Numbered from the stretch's first letter, positions 21,401-28,820 are shown. The stretch: 35,575 bases of DNA from Plakobranchus ocellatus (GCA_019648995.1 BLXT01004727.1:5216972-5252546), one strand, 5' to 3'. Made by a program: numbers and translations. Notes: generated by a model from the letters alone, not told the origin.

Positions 21401-24400
21401 GCTATCGAGTACCTACTGGCCTAATACTCACTGCGTTGATTCTTTACATGTTCTTATATTTTGGGAATGAGAGTGGGAGGTAAAAGCAATTGTTGTCGCA
21501 AAGTTTCAAAACTTCTTTTGTACTTGAGTCTGAAGTCTGAAGTAAGATTATTTTTTTCTATATTTTGAATATACTTTTTATTAATTGTAAAGTTTGTCAA
21601 CATGTTTTAAGGCATATTTCTTTGAATACAAAAAAGATCAAGCTTTGGGTCAAGCTGTCAAAATTTTAGATTTAGATGTGAGAAAGGTTTTGTTTGTTTT
21701 TTTTGATTTAGGTTCCTGGCTAAGATTCACAAGTACCTATTGCAATTTTTTTTTCAGGCAGTGCAATGTATGAGCCTAGTTTAAAAAAAGGAAGATCATT
21801 AATTACTAGGCAGAATACTGGCTTTGAAAATGCAACAGAAAGATCACTGCTGTTTTCAGAGCAGGCCTGATGCCGATACTCTCACTCATCAATACAATAC
21901 GAAAAATTCACTTTCTTGATTAAAAAAAGAACACAGCTGTTCGACTTAAGCAACTTCAGTAGGATTACCTTAAAAACAAAAGCCTTGATCTAGTATCCAT
22001 CAGCTATGGTGACTGGGTTTAGAAAGAATTTGTTTTCTAATAGTCAACCGACTACATAATGATTTCAATTATTTGTTGGCTTTCATTCATTTCAATCACA
22101 TTTTTTAGGCCAGTTGATTCCTTTCCCCATTGAACAATGCAACGTTTAAAAACAAACTTGTTGTGCAAATAAACATATAAACATTTTTTATCCTGCAAAC
22201 CAGTAAAACATTATTACACATTAAAACAAAACTCAAAATACTGAAGTATCTTTCCTGACGTTCCTAGCAAATTAAAAAATTAAATTCAGTCGTGGAAGAA
22301 ATGCATGAAATCAGTTTGTTTTCAGTGGGATAAAATTTTCCAGCAATAGCTTTGGTTTTCCTGTCAAGTCTTTGACTTGTGCACAGAAAAAAAATTATAA
22401 CTCTTTTTGCAGCCCTTTCACCAGAATACTTGTTAGGACATAAAAATACAGCAACTAATTCTTTTTTATAACTAGATGCCAAGAATTTGAGTATTTAGAT
22501 AAAAGAAAAAAGTTGGAGAAATTTGTATGAGTCTTGAAAGTCTTCGTATTTTGTGCAATGATATAAAGGATAAAATATGAAATGTGAAATATTATTTTGA
22601 ATGCCTTGCTTTTCAGCTTGAAGCTTTGTCAATGAAAGAGGGAAATACCGTCACAATTGCCTTGAGGGTGACGAGTGAGAATTTTATGACGTCTGGTGAG
22701 AGTAAAATATTTTTACGCCCTTATATGAATGATTTCTTAGTAACTTCTGCTTTATAATATTTTTCATCTGCTGACCATTTCAAACAAATTTTTAAATGCA
22801 TCAAATACTACTTCAACTATATGCCATAATCGTCGAATTTTGTAGCCATTATATCCTTCTACACAATCAATATCTCAGGTTTTTTTCCATTTTAGCTGTG
22901 GAAGTCCTAGCGGAGGAACATAAGCTGTTGGAGACTACACGCATCCAATTTTGGAAAACCGCATCCTATTTTAGTCAGGATGGGCAGAAAATTTCTCCCA
23001 AAGAATTCTTCCAAGTAAGACGTTCTGTCAGCTTTCTTTTCATACTTTTCTTCCTCACTTTTTCATTCACAAAAAATGTGTACATAAAATTGCCTCCTCA
23101 CAAGTTGTTTGCTTATTTTATGAAATGATTTAGAGACAATCTCACTATCTTGGCTCTTTTGGAGTCTTAATTTCCATCTTTATGATCATTATCTCTTATT
23201 CTATCTATGTATCTAGATAACCAGCTCTTCATTACAATGATGTCCAGTTATCATCTTTATATCTTGCTGTTTATTTGATTGTCTAACTATATGTTCATAA
23301 ATCTGTTTTTGTCAGAGTTCCTTAAACACTTTTTTGTAGAAATAGATGATGTTTTTCAACTGACACATTTTATTTCATTGAAAAACAATTTTGCTGACTC
23401 TTAGATCTGGGCCTCCTTTCTGCATGACTGTAAATACTACTGGAAGCTGGCACAACGGAACCTGGCCAGAGATAAGTTTACTGCAGAATTGACCATCAAA
23501 AGCCAAATGGTAAATAAGTGTTTCTGGGGAGAAAACAAAAATACATCAAATTGGAAGATAATATTTTTTATGTCATTCATCCAGGCAATGATACACGTGC
23601 AGGGATAAGAGATCATAAAACTTTAAAATAATAATAATTACAAGCTTTCAATTAGTCGATCAAAAATGTTTTAAAATTATTGTAAAAGAAATGATAACCA
23701 AAATGAGGATATTAAGAATCCTGCAATAATAAATCAAAACAAAATTAAAATGGCTTGGTTGAATATAAGTAATAAATGTAGAAATGCTCTGACATTTTAA
23801 TTAAGATCGTACTATAAACTGCATTATTTGGGTTTTGCAGGTGTTAGGGAGTAAAACTTCGATTTTGTCATAGTTTTGATTTTTAAAATCATTTTTAGAT
23901 ACATTTTTGTGATTATAAAAAAGATGCTCAGTATGGTCTTTTTAGAGCCATTTTCTAGAAATATTTTCCTGGCCAATTTTTAAAAGATGAAGCTAATTTT
24001 TGAGAATTTTTGTACCACACAGAGCATCATATCTATTGTAATGCACAGCCTTAGATGTTGATCTTGATCTGCTTCACCACTCATCAGTCACCCCGTCCTC
24101 ACCCCATTCCTTCTTTCTTGCCATGCCCCAAATCTTGCTCTCCTCCCTGCAGTCAAGCTCATCTCTGCCCGGGTTTAACTCTCTAAAGACAACCATGATG
24201 CGTCATGTGGCCTCCTTCAGCCAAGATGATGAGATGCGGGAGAGTCGGGCAAGGCAGTTGGAACACATCAATTCCTGGATTGAGTCTGTCGGCAGATACA
24301 CTTTAGAGATGACACCAGGGGAGGATGCAGATAACTATGATGATGACAGTGGTTACCCCACTGCTCCTCCTCCACTTCCTCCTCCTCCTAATCTCCCCCT

Positions 24401-27400
24401 GGCTCAACAGGAGTATCATTATCACGATCATCATCAAAATAATAACCAATTTACTCATCCTAACTTTGGTGAGGCACCTGGTGGGGATGAGATAGAAGCT
24501 GAGAATGCTGAAGACAGAGATTGTCCCACACCAGTAAATCAACCCGAAACTGATCATAAAACTAATAATTTTACTAACCATCAGCAAGGACAGCAGGTTG
24601 TAGATAGCAAAGATTATCATCGGTCTGATTCCCACAGTCGTAGAGAAGATTTGTCATACCCTTACTACAAGAACGTGCTTAGCAATACTCAGCATGAACT
24701 GTATGACAAGAAACATCATCATGCTGGATTTAAGCAGTCTAAACAGAAGCATAAAGACTTTACTAATGGTGAAGACTTTGACCAGGTACAGACTTCTCCC
24801 AAACCCATCAAGGCAATACCACCAAATGTTATCAAACCTCAGCCTATCACCCAAGCTAGCCCTACTGTTTCCTCTCCATCTCCAACCTCACCTCATATTC
24901 ACACTATTCAGTTTGCCCAGCCTCTTCCTCGTGTTGACACTAACAACAATGACAGTGCTAAGAAATATGATAGTTCTCATAATGGAGGTGGTAGTAAGAG
25001 TGGCAACAGCAGAGCACCAGGTTACTCTGCTCCCTTAGGTAATGATCAGGTGAACATTAATTTTCCTGAAGATGACAACTTTGGCTTTGAGCCCCTATAT
25101 GAAAGTCTGTCTCGACATGCATTCCGTCAGCCTAGATCACCACCTTGTGAAGAATCGGAGAGTCCTCCTCCTTATACAGATAATAACTTTGACCAATGTC
25201 TCTTCCATCATCCTCACAGTCAGTTTCAGAATCAAACTGCCAATGAAAATATACCCAGTCCGGAAGGTTCACATCCACACAAGAAAAATGGAAATTTCTT
25301 TAAGTCTTTGCTCAAACGTGACTCAAAACAGCGAACTCCTTCTGATTCAGGCGAGCAACAACAGCAGCAAGGTTTGAATTCCCAACATGATCGCAACCAG
25401 CACTCAGCTTTACGTTCTGTCTCAGCCCCATTTAATAAATTTAGAAACACAGTTGTTCAAAAGTTTTCTGGTGGCTCAAGTTCCAAAAAGTCACATTCAG
25501 AGAATGTAAAATCACCGTCCTTTAATGCTAGTAACAGCACAAGCAGCAAGAAATATCAGAATGACAATGTTGAAAATTCAAATTCAAATGGTTCATCTGA
25601 GTCTCCACCAAAACCTGTGAGGGGTTTACTTGTTGATCAGGCTCAGGAGTTTTATAATGAGGGCAGCATCAACAGCAACAAAACTTACAGCAGTGGTACC
25701 AATGAGGTCAACTACCAAAACTACTTTTACCCTGGACAGCCACGCCGAGCTGACATGGTTTCTCAAGAGAGTAGAGACAACAACAATCAAGATGATGGTG
25801 GCTTTAAAAAGTATGACCTCACAGGCAGGTCAGCAGCAGTAATGTTGGTGAATTCAGGGCATCGTGATGGACATGACTCTTTACCCTCCACTGTTAGCAG
25901 CCGACATAGTGGCATGGACCAAGGACTTTCTATGTACAGAGAATCACAATGTCCATCTCAATCAAAGAATAGGTCAAAGAGACGAGACTGCTCAACAGAT
26001 CACCTAGCTGTGCAACCTAGTGATTATCAAAGTAGTCCAGACAATCGGGCACATAATAATGAAGGAGATAATTATGGAGAATCAAGCAGACAATCTAACA
26101 TCAAAAGTGGACGTATCAGGGCCCCAATAGCATTAGGCAGTAACATCAGCATTTCTGACATGTACGGCAAGGCCACAGAGGCTGCAATTTCCCAGATTTC
26201 TGATGGAGATGAACAAAAAGAAATCTCTGAAATTGGATCCAGCGCATTTAAGGGAAATGGACCTACTGACACTGGTGTCCAACAGCTTCATCTGACATCT
26301 CCTTTGATGGGCAAAGGGGAGAATGCCATTCCAAAAAGCATCACTGCAGAACCAAAGTGGGTGAAGGCAACTGCTGTGCCTATCTACAAGGCAAAACTTA
26401 TTCCTAACTATGAAAATCAAACAAAGTACGACCCAAAGCTAGAGGGTGGGGTTAGAGGTCATGCTGCTCCAGTAACCTCCCTGCCTGTGCCTAAGCATGC
26501 TCCTCAGGTATCTAATAGCTCAGAAATGTACAGACAGGAACTGCAGAAAAAGAGTGGTCAATATGTGGTTGGTGGCGGGGGAGTTGCTGTTCACCAAGAC
26601 TCATCGTTTAATAGTAACTCAAAGGGTAGGAATAACATGAGCCATACAGTTGTCTCCAGCGCAGCAACCTCTGCTTTCCCAGGTGCTCCCACTTCATACA
26701 CCGTGTTGCCACCAAAATTTTCTTCTAGCCACTATCATACTTCACCAGTAGTATTGTCCCCTCCACACAGCAGCTTACCAGAACAGCATCAGTCGCTTAA
26801 TCCAGGCAAGAGTTCTGGCAACAACGACGCTGACATTTACCCTAGATCTTCATCTTCACCACCACCATTGCATCAGCAAAATGAGTATCACAGTAGTTCT
26901 GGAGATGACCAGAACACAGAGAGTCGCCACATGAAGGCAGTTGCAGCTTCAATGTTTACTGTCAGCCCAGATGGACGTCTAGAGTTGGAACCATCAAGAA
27001 GTGCCCACTCAGCTGAAGTTGGCCCATTGGGTGCTCAAAAAAGCCAGCATCAAAGTAGAAGAGTTGTAGCTCGCCGTAGTTCCAGTGCAAACAATATCCT
27101 TGATAAGGCCCCTAAAACATCATCTGATAATCATGGGAAAAGACATCAGCATGCAGCTGATGATAATGTAAGACATTATAGACATGAGCAGTTTGACAAG
27201 GAAATTAGTGGCAATAACTCGAATTTCCAGGGGCATGTGTCAAGAAGAGATGATGCTACCAAGAAAACCACACCCACTTCATCTGGACGACTAGCAGCTC
27301 CTCAGTCCATCATTCCTTTGATTGACAGGTTTGAGCAAAGTCCACATCCAAACCATCTACTAGGCTCTCTCTCCCCTTCCTCCAATCTCCTGCATCCACC

Positions 27401-28820
27401 TCTAATGGAGGATGACAAACCTCCGTCCATGACATCTACTCCTCTGGCCCGTCGTAAAAATGGAAGGGAAGATGGGAGAGTTGTGTCCCCTCCGGTCAGT
27501 TTAGCTAGGTCTGATGATGCAAGTACCCATTCCCATTCAACAAGCAGCAGAAAATCGTCTGGTCGGCATCATGTTGACTATCAAAAGCAGCACCATCAAA
27601 ATTTGGCCAAATCACCTGAGACTAGAAATCACCGGTACCAGAAATATGAAGATCACAGTAGTCACAGTCACAGGAAATACAACAGTGGCCATAAAAGTAA
27701 CACTAAACGTTCTGGAAGTTATCCAGAAATGTCTCAGCAGAATTTAATAAAAGACACCACAGCCTGTGTGGGTAGCATTGTACACTCTCCACAAAATCAG
27801 AATCATTATTATGAGAGTGGCTCATCATCATCATCGCACTACCATCAGCATCATCCAAGTAAATCTCAAACTATTAATAAGAAAAGAAAAGATGAGAAGA
27901 TATCATCTTTCATTGATCAAAAAGCACACAAAAATTTCCTCCAAGGCGAAAACCCTCTGAACCAAAACCATGTTGCACATATTTTGGATAGCAGTAAAGA
28001 CATAAGATCTTCTAGTCAGGGTGCTGGTAGCAGTCAAGATAGGGGACGCAGCTTTGGACATTTAGATGAAAGGATGACATACAGCTCCCAGAGCCATCGT
28101 CCTGATTTCTATCATGCCACACCTCTTGTCACCTCAAGCTCCTCGAACTTCTTAGGCTCTGCCTATCATTCATCCTTTCTGCCAAAACCAGAGCCTCAAT
28201 ATCCAAATCAGGAAAAGCAGCAAAAACAAAATCAACATCTGTCTAGAAATAAGAACAATGTGATCATCAGTACTAACAGCAGCAACCATAATAATGGTAA
28301 TGGTGGTCAGCTCAAGTCAGATAGGAATTCGACACACCCTAGACAAAAACCAGGGCAAGCCAGTCCTATTACACAGCAAAATTACAATTCTCCATCCCCC
28401 ACGAGCAACAGCAACAGCAACATCATAAACAACAACACCAATGCAGGTAGCAACAACTTCAACAGCAACAACAATAATGTTGGTAAATCCCACAGTGTGC
28501 AACAAGTTCATGGACGTCCTTCACCTCATATTCATTACATATCACCTCTAGCAGCACCTCAAACTGCTCAACACAGTTCTAACATAACCAGTAGCAACAG
28601 CAGCAACAACAACAATAACAACAACAATACCACCAATCAAAGCAATGCTGTCTCTGTTATCGAAGCTGAATCCTGTGGGAATGATCTCTACACAGCAGAA
28701 TTGAGACGTGCAATCAAGTCGTCAAACTCGGCCTTTGACAGACCGCTGAAATCAGGGCCTCCCTATGGCAGACAACCAGGTGCCATGGCCGTCGTGAAGC
28801 CCACAGTTATGAACCCTTAA
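8472..28820 (+). CDS. DEP-like, FH1-FH2 formin (FMN/cappuccino-like), 16-exon model
   Basis: Spliced gene giving 2705 residues when residue 1 is the Met at 8472. Formins nucleate and processively elongate actin filaments through a dimeric FH2 domain, fed by profilin-actin bound to FH1. Order: DEP-like domain about 10-70; coiled coil 604-650; short FH1 (PPPLPPRP, 723-730); FH2 about 749-1150 with lasso Trp754, GNHMN 954-958 and RGQADGF 963-969; disordered tail 1151-2705. The RGQADGF insert and LPEPSNMRHASQVSFEDI resemble FMN1/FMN2/cappuccino, though an MWH-related formin is not excluded. All exon phases agree. Oddities are the DEP-like N-terminus, Ser830 and His981 at the expected actin-contact Ile and Lys, a minimal FH1, and a giant single-exon tail. 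The true N-terminus may lie in an upstream exon. Confidence 0.88.
9023..9211 (+). CDS. Formin exon 2 of model: linker
   Basis: Acceptor ttttatcttcccag|caatc; donor cacaa|gtacgt; begins by completing a Ser codon and ends in phase 2. It encodes SNPALPSSRSEAKAHD...WKLVEDVKSKVLNRTET...FFQELERDFGFDHK, a charged segment probably helical, with no family match I can name. Confidence 0.8.
9212..9564 (+). other. Intron
   Basis: AT-rich, with a good polypyrimidine tract (ttttttttttcaaatcag) before the next exon. Nothing else seen. Confidence 0.7.
9565..11075 (+). CDS. Formin exon 3 of model: low-complexity region plus coiled coil
   Basis: Acceptor ttttcaaatcag|aacac; donor tctag|gtaagt; ends in phase 1. 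It encodes about 503 residues. The first 430 are rich in Ser, His, Asn, Pro and Lys without a fold, and read as disordered. Residues 604-650 (DNEKQLLEEMRRMKQEH..., then RVNKLMAKMHELRNIAEMLE) form a heptad-patterned coiled coil immediately before the FH1 region, where formins commonly carry a dimerising helix. Minus-strand and shifted frames inside this exon are shadows. Confidence 0.88.
11076..12242 (+). other. Intron, last part open to alternative acceptors
   Basis: No repeat seen. The final 165 bases are C-rich and contain further phase-compatible AG sites, for example after 12137 (cacgtccag|tgctcc). The exon could therefore begin there and add a Pro/Thr/Ser-rich segment in the same frame; an in-frame stop at 12074 sets the limit. 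Confidence 0.6.
12243..12530 (+). CDS. Formin exon 4 of model: FH1 and FH2 lasso start
   Basis: The preferred acceptor is tctacctcatatatcacag|caatg; the donor is gatgaag|gtaggt; it takes phase 1 and ends in phase 1. After a Thr/Asn-rich segment it encodes MVVPPPLPPRPSRG, the only proline tract before FH2, and then MRPLPWNRIILDDE. The latter is the start of the FH2 lasso with its conserved Trp (residue 754). FH1 regions normally hold several poly-Pro tracts, so this one is unusually small. An alternative start at 12138 is also in phase. Confidence 0.82.
12531..13710 (+). other. Intron
   Basis: AT-rich, with no repeat or nested gene recognised. Confidence 0.6.
13711..13783 (+). CDS. Formin exon 5 of model: FH2 lasso/linker
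   Basis: Acceptor atttgaatag|gtaca; donor gagag|gtatgt; phase 1 in, phase 2 out. It encodes GTEPPSNTVWHGMREPTLD then TEELER. The pattern T-V-W-x-x-M-x-E-P-x-x-D-x-x-E-L-E matches the formin LW-x-x-L-x-E-P-x-x-D-x-x-E-x-E-x-LF region, giving the second lasso Trp at residue 772. Confidence 0.88.
13784..14371 (+). other. Intron
   Basis: AT-rich, with poly-T runs near 13970 and 14090. No nested feature. Confidence 0.6.
14372..14456 (+). CDS. Formin exon 6 of model: FH2 linker
   Basis: Acceptor tttaacctcccag|gctat; donor actcag|gtgaga; phase 2 in, phase 0 out. It encodes RLFSGGNEQSSDVNLYDDV, then CLRRGRAKTQ. The LFS directly continues the ELER of the preceding exon, as in the family (ELExLFS). 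Confidence 0.87.
14457..15836 (+). other. Intron with (CT)n microsatellite and GA-rich tract
   Basis: Holds the CT repeat at 15439-15495 and a purine-rich GGAGG/GAGA region at about 15650-15755. No gene. Confidence 0.6.
15439..15495. repeat. (CT)n microsatellite
   Basis: CT dinucleotide repeat of about 27 units, ending ccctctcgcc. Confidence 0.95.
15837..16044 (+). CDS. Formin exon 7 of model: FH2 knob
   Basis: Acceptor ctctttccag|ttaac; donor gcag|gtaatt; phase 0 in, phase 1 out. It encodes LTSIYDNERSQRIVSELRAL, then PCTLPEVIQAFVTLN and ELLELLTSARELDKILHYVK. This aligns without gaps to the FH2 knob (D-x-x-R-S-Q-x-x-x-I-L-x-x-L). The Ile known to contact actin (Bni1 I1431, mDia1 I845) falls on Ser830 (tct, 15879-15881). 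The exon end and its donor are themselves repeated in the following intron. Confidence 0.9.
16045..16879. repeat. 53 bp minisatellite, first segment, seeded at the exon 7 donor
   Basis: Unit about ggtgatctcagagtggtaat then tgttgtttttggcatatagg then tcgtccattacaa. Starts of ggtgatctc at 16352, 16405, 16458 and 16511 give a 53-base period. About 15 units fit in this segment, some with indels. Between 16300 and 16511, units with gtcgtccattacaa alternate with units carrying ctttttcctctacaa, a 106 bp higher-order period. Each unit includes gagtg|gtaattg, resembling the real donor gcag|gtaatta at 16045, and the exon end cattatgtg...gagcag resembles cattacaag...gagtg. Confidence 0.9.
16880..17205. 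mobile_element. hAT-like MITE (326 bp) inside the minisatellite
   Basis: The array is interrupted by unrelated AT-rich sequence that begins CAGAGCTGCCAACC and ends with the inverted match GGATTGATAGCTCTG (CAGAGCTATCAATCC on the other strand; 12 of the first 15 match). It is flanked by an 8 bp duplication, attacagg (16872-16879) and attacaag (17206-17213), seven of eight matching. TIRs beginning CAGAG with 8 bp target duplications are the hAT pattern. No transposase frame is present; the interior has repeated tgtacac and tttttt motifs. Confidence 0.72.
17206..17330. repeat. 53 bp minisatellite, second segment
   Basis: After the inserted element the array resumes with attacaaggtgatcttagaat and continues for about two more units (gtgatctttgagtggtgatt...) before fading near 17330. 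Confidence 0.85.
17331..17670 (+). other. End of intron
   Basis: Ordinary AT-rich intron sequence leading to the acceptor gccactgtattgcag at 17670. Confidence 0.6.
17671..17787 (+). CDS. Formin exon 8 of model: FH2 helices
   Basis: Acceptor ctgtattgcag|gtcaa; donor gatag|gtaaaa; phase 1 in, phase 1 out. It encodes GQLEAPEYLVYELSKVDHF, then RERLEFLRFKNKLQINLFEI. It corresponds to the FH2 stretch L-x-x-P-E-x-F-L-x-E-L-x-x-I-P-x-F-x-E-R-x-x-x-x-x-F. Using the next downstream donor copy would read into a stop within six codons. Confidence 0.9.
   Translation, partial: VNWRPRNIWCMSFLRWITSGRGLSFFASRTSFRSISLR
17730..18150. repeat. Degenerate 54-60 bp tandem repeat spanning the exon 8 donor
   Basis: The block ending gatcaatctctttgagatag|gtaaaaactacaagtaaag at the exon border recurs downstream: tttttgagatgg|gttatca (about 17848), gatcaatgtgtttgagatag|gtaaaaactgc (17905), gatattg|gcaaaaactacc (17961), a degraded gatag|ataggaact (about 18015), and aatatgg|gtaagaactt (18070). 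Spacing is about 60, 57, 56, 54 and 56 bases. The unit therefore includes 25-30 bases of exon and the splice site. Copies are diverged and the ends are approximate. Confidence 0.75.
18451..18499 (+). CDS. Formin exon 9 of model: FH2 helix
   Basis: Acceptor tttactctttcag|atcag; donor gtccag|gtgaag; phase 1 in, phase 2 out. A micro-exon of 49 nt encoding DQQLKELNTACEEVTS, a helical piece preceding the GNxMN helix. Confidence 0.85.
18500..19125 (+). other. Intron
   Basis: AT- and T-rich, nothing recognised. Confidence 0.6.
19126..19255 (+). CDS. Formin exon 10 of model: FH2 GNxMN helix and post region
   Basis: Acceptor cctcgaaacttcag|tttgt; donor gatacc|gtacgt; phase 2 in, phase 0 out. It encodes SLSLKNVLETVLAVGNHMN, then AGTDRGQADGFRVDVLNHLKDIHDT. 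GNHMN is the signature helix of FH2 (GNYMN or GNYLN in most), and RGQADGF is typical of the FMN branch. The LKD-x-K lysine that contacts actin in other formins (mDia1 K994, Bni1 K1601) falls on His981 (cat, 19247-19249). Confidence 0.92.
19256..20350 (+). other. Intron
   Basis: AT-rich with T runs. No nested gene or repeat recognised. Confidence 0.6.
20351..20479 (+). CDS. Formin exon 11 of model: FH2 post region
   Basis: Acceptor cacacaatag|gtaaa; donor cttcacag|gtgaga; phase 0 in and out. It encodes VNRGNLLELVMRIYCLKYE, then LGCPTRFQLPEPSNMRHASQ. The NLLE segment follows directly on the previous exon. The F-x-LPEP-x-x-x-x-x-ASQ block is the FMN1/FMN2 motif. The nearby AG at 20358 would give a frame with an early stop, so the upstream AG is chosen. 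Confidence 0.88.
20485..20745. repeat. 260 bp purine-rich, G-run-rich intronic tract
   Basis: Beginning a few bases after the exon 11 donor, the plus strand is about 85 percent A+G, with many GGG and GGGG runs (gggagaaggaaaggggaagg, then gggctggggtaggga). Neighbouring introns are T-rich. The reverse frame through it (Ser/Pro/Leu-rich) is a shadow. Confidence 0.75.
21085..21153 (+). CDS. Formin exon 12 of model: FH2 helix
   Basis: Acceptor acttttaaaaag|gtgtc; donor ggaaaa|gtaagt; phase 0 in and out, 69 nt. It encodes VSFEDIQRALKELKEELAY then VRGK, matching the FMN pattern QVKFEDL-x-x-x-L-x-x-LK. The acceptor tract is weak. Confidence 0.87.
21154..22616 (+). other. Intron
   Basis: AT-rich, 1463 bases, with no element or nested gene identified. 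Confidence 0.6.
22617..22695 (+). CDS. Formin exon 13 of model: FH2 helix
   Basis: Acceptor cttgcttttcag|cttga; donor gtctg|gtgaga; phase 0 in, phase 1 out. It encodes LEALSMKEGNTVTIALRVT, then SENFMTS. Confidence 0.85.
22896..23014 (+). CDS. Formin exon 14 of model: FH2 terminal helices
   Basis: Acceptor ttttccattttag|ctgtg; donor ccaa|gtaaga; phase 1 in, phase 0 out. It encodes AVEVLAEEHKLLETTRIQFW, then KTASYFSQDGQKISPKEFFQ. The A-x-x-Y-F-x-x-D-x-x-x-x-x-P-x-x-FF pattern is the FH2 C-terminal arm. Confidence 0.9.
23015..23404 (+). other. Intron
   Basis: T-rich, nothing recognised. Confidence 0.6.
23405..23509 (+). CDS. Formin exon 15 of model: FH2 end
   Basis: Acceptor gctgactcttag|atctg; donor caaatg|gtaaat; phase 0 in and out. 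It encodes IWASFLHDCKYYWKLAQRN, then LARDKFTAELTIKSQM. The W-x-x-F-x-x-D-x-K-x-x-WK-x-x-x-x pattern closes the FH2 domain and starts a basic post-FH2 helix. Confidence 0.9.
23510..24152 (+). other. Intron
   Basis: AT-rich; ends with a strong pyrimidine tract (ctctcctccctgcag). Nothing else seen. Confidence 0.65.
24153..28820 (+). CDS. Formin exon 16 of model: 1555-residue disordered tail and stop
   Basis: Acceptor tgctctcctccctgcag|tcaag at 24152 joins in phase 0. It is one uninterrupted frame to TAA at 28818-28820. It opens with a conserved-looking helix (MMRHVASFSQDDEMRESRAR, then QLEHINSWIESVGRYTLEM), then a strong proline tract APPPLPPPPNLPL (residues about 1219-1231). After that it is Ser, Asn, His and Gln rich with basic patches (FFKSLLKRDSKQR; RRVVARRSSSAN; TPLARRKNGRE), a QQQQQ run and poly-Asn near 28600. 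The last 35 residues regain folded-looking composition (DLYTAELRRAIKSSNSAFDR). FMN-type tails bind Spire through a short basic segment; no clear match is seen. Confidence 0.9.
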   Translation, partial: SSSSLPGFNSLKTTMMRHVASFSQDDEMRESRARQLEHINSWIESVGRYTLEMTPGEDADNYDDDSGYPTAPPPLPPPPNLPLAQQEYHYHDHHQNNNQFTHPNFGEAPGGDEIEAENAEDRDCPTPVNQPETDHKTNNFTNHQQGQQVVDSKDYHRSDSHSRREDLSYPYYKNVLSNTQHELYDKKHHHAGFKQSKQKHKDFTNGEDFDQVQTSPKPIKAIPPNVIKPQPITQASPTVSSPSPTSPHIHTIQFAQPLPRVDTNNNDSAKKYDSSHNGGGSKSGNSRAPGYSAPLGNDQVNINFPEDDNFGFEPLYESLSRHAFRQPRSPPCEESESPPPYTDNNFDQCLFHHPHSQFQNQTANENIPSPEGSHPHKKNGNFFKSLLKRDSKQRTPSDSGEQQQQQGLNSQHDRNQHSALRSVSAPFNKFRNTVVQKFSGGSSSKKSHSENVKSPSFNASNSTSSKKYQNDNVENSNSNGSSESPPKPVRGLLVDQAQEFYNEGSINSNKTYSSGTNEVNYQNYFYPGQPRRADMVSQESRDNNNQDDGGFKKYDLTGRSAAVMLVNSGHRDGHDSLPSTVSSRHSGMDQGLSMYRESQCPSQSKNRSKRRDCSTDHLAVQPSDYQSSPDNRAHNNEGDNYGESSRQSNIKSGRIRAPIALGSNISISDMYGKATEAAISQISDGDEQKEISEIGSSAFKGNGPTDTGVQQLHLTSPLMGKGENAIPKSITAEPKWVKATAVPIYKAKLIPNYENQTKYDPKLEGGVRGHAAPVTSLPVPKHAPQVSNSSEMYRQELQKKSGQYVVGGGGVAVHQDSSFNSNSKGRNNMSHTVVSSAATSAFPGAPTSYTVLPPKFSSSHYHTSPVVLSPPHSSLPEQHQSLNPGKSSGNNDADIYPRSSSSPPPLHQQNEYHSSSGDDQNTESRHMKAVAASMFTVSPDGRLELEPSRSAHSAEVGPLGAQKSQHQSRRVVARRSSSANNILDKAPKTSSDNHGKRHQHAADDNVRHYRHEQFDKEISGNNSNFQGHVSRRDDATKKTTPTSSGRLAAPQSIIPLIDRFEQSPHPNHLLGSLSPSSNLLHPPLMEDDKPPSMTSTPLARRKNGREDGRVVSPPVSLARSDDASTHSHSTSSRKSSGRHHVDYQKQHHQNLAKSPETRNHRYQKYEDHSSHSHRKYNSGHKSNTKRSGSYPEMSQQNLIKDTTACVGSIVHSPQNQNHYYESGSSSSSHYHQHHPSKSQTINKKRKDEKISSFIDQKAHKNFLQGENPLNQNHVAHILDSSKDIRSSSQGAGSSQDRGRSFGHLDERMTYSSQSHRPDFYHATPLVTSSSSNFLGSAYHSSFLPKPEPQYPNQEKQQKQNQHLSRNKNNVIISTNSSNHNNGNGGQLKSDRNSTHPRQKPGQASPITQQNYNSPSPTSNSNSNIINNNTNAGSNNFNSNNNNVGKSHSVQQVHGRPSPHIHYISPLAAPQTAQHSSNITSSNSSNNNNNNNNTTNQSNAVSVIEAESCGNDLYTAELRRAIKSSNSAFDRPLKSGPPYGRQPGAMAVVKPTVMNP

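Noticed and set aside
24303-28511. Many 60-114 codon frames on both strands inside the last exon
   Set aside because: All overlap the 1555-codon tail in other frames; composition reflects shadow translation of Ser/Asn/His codons.
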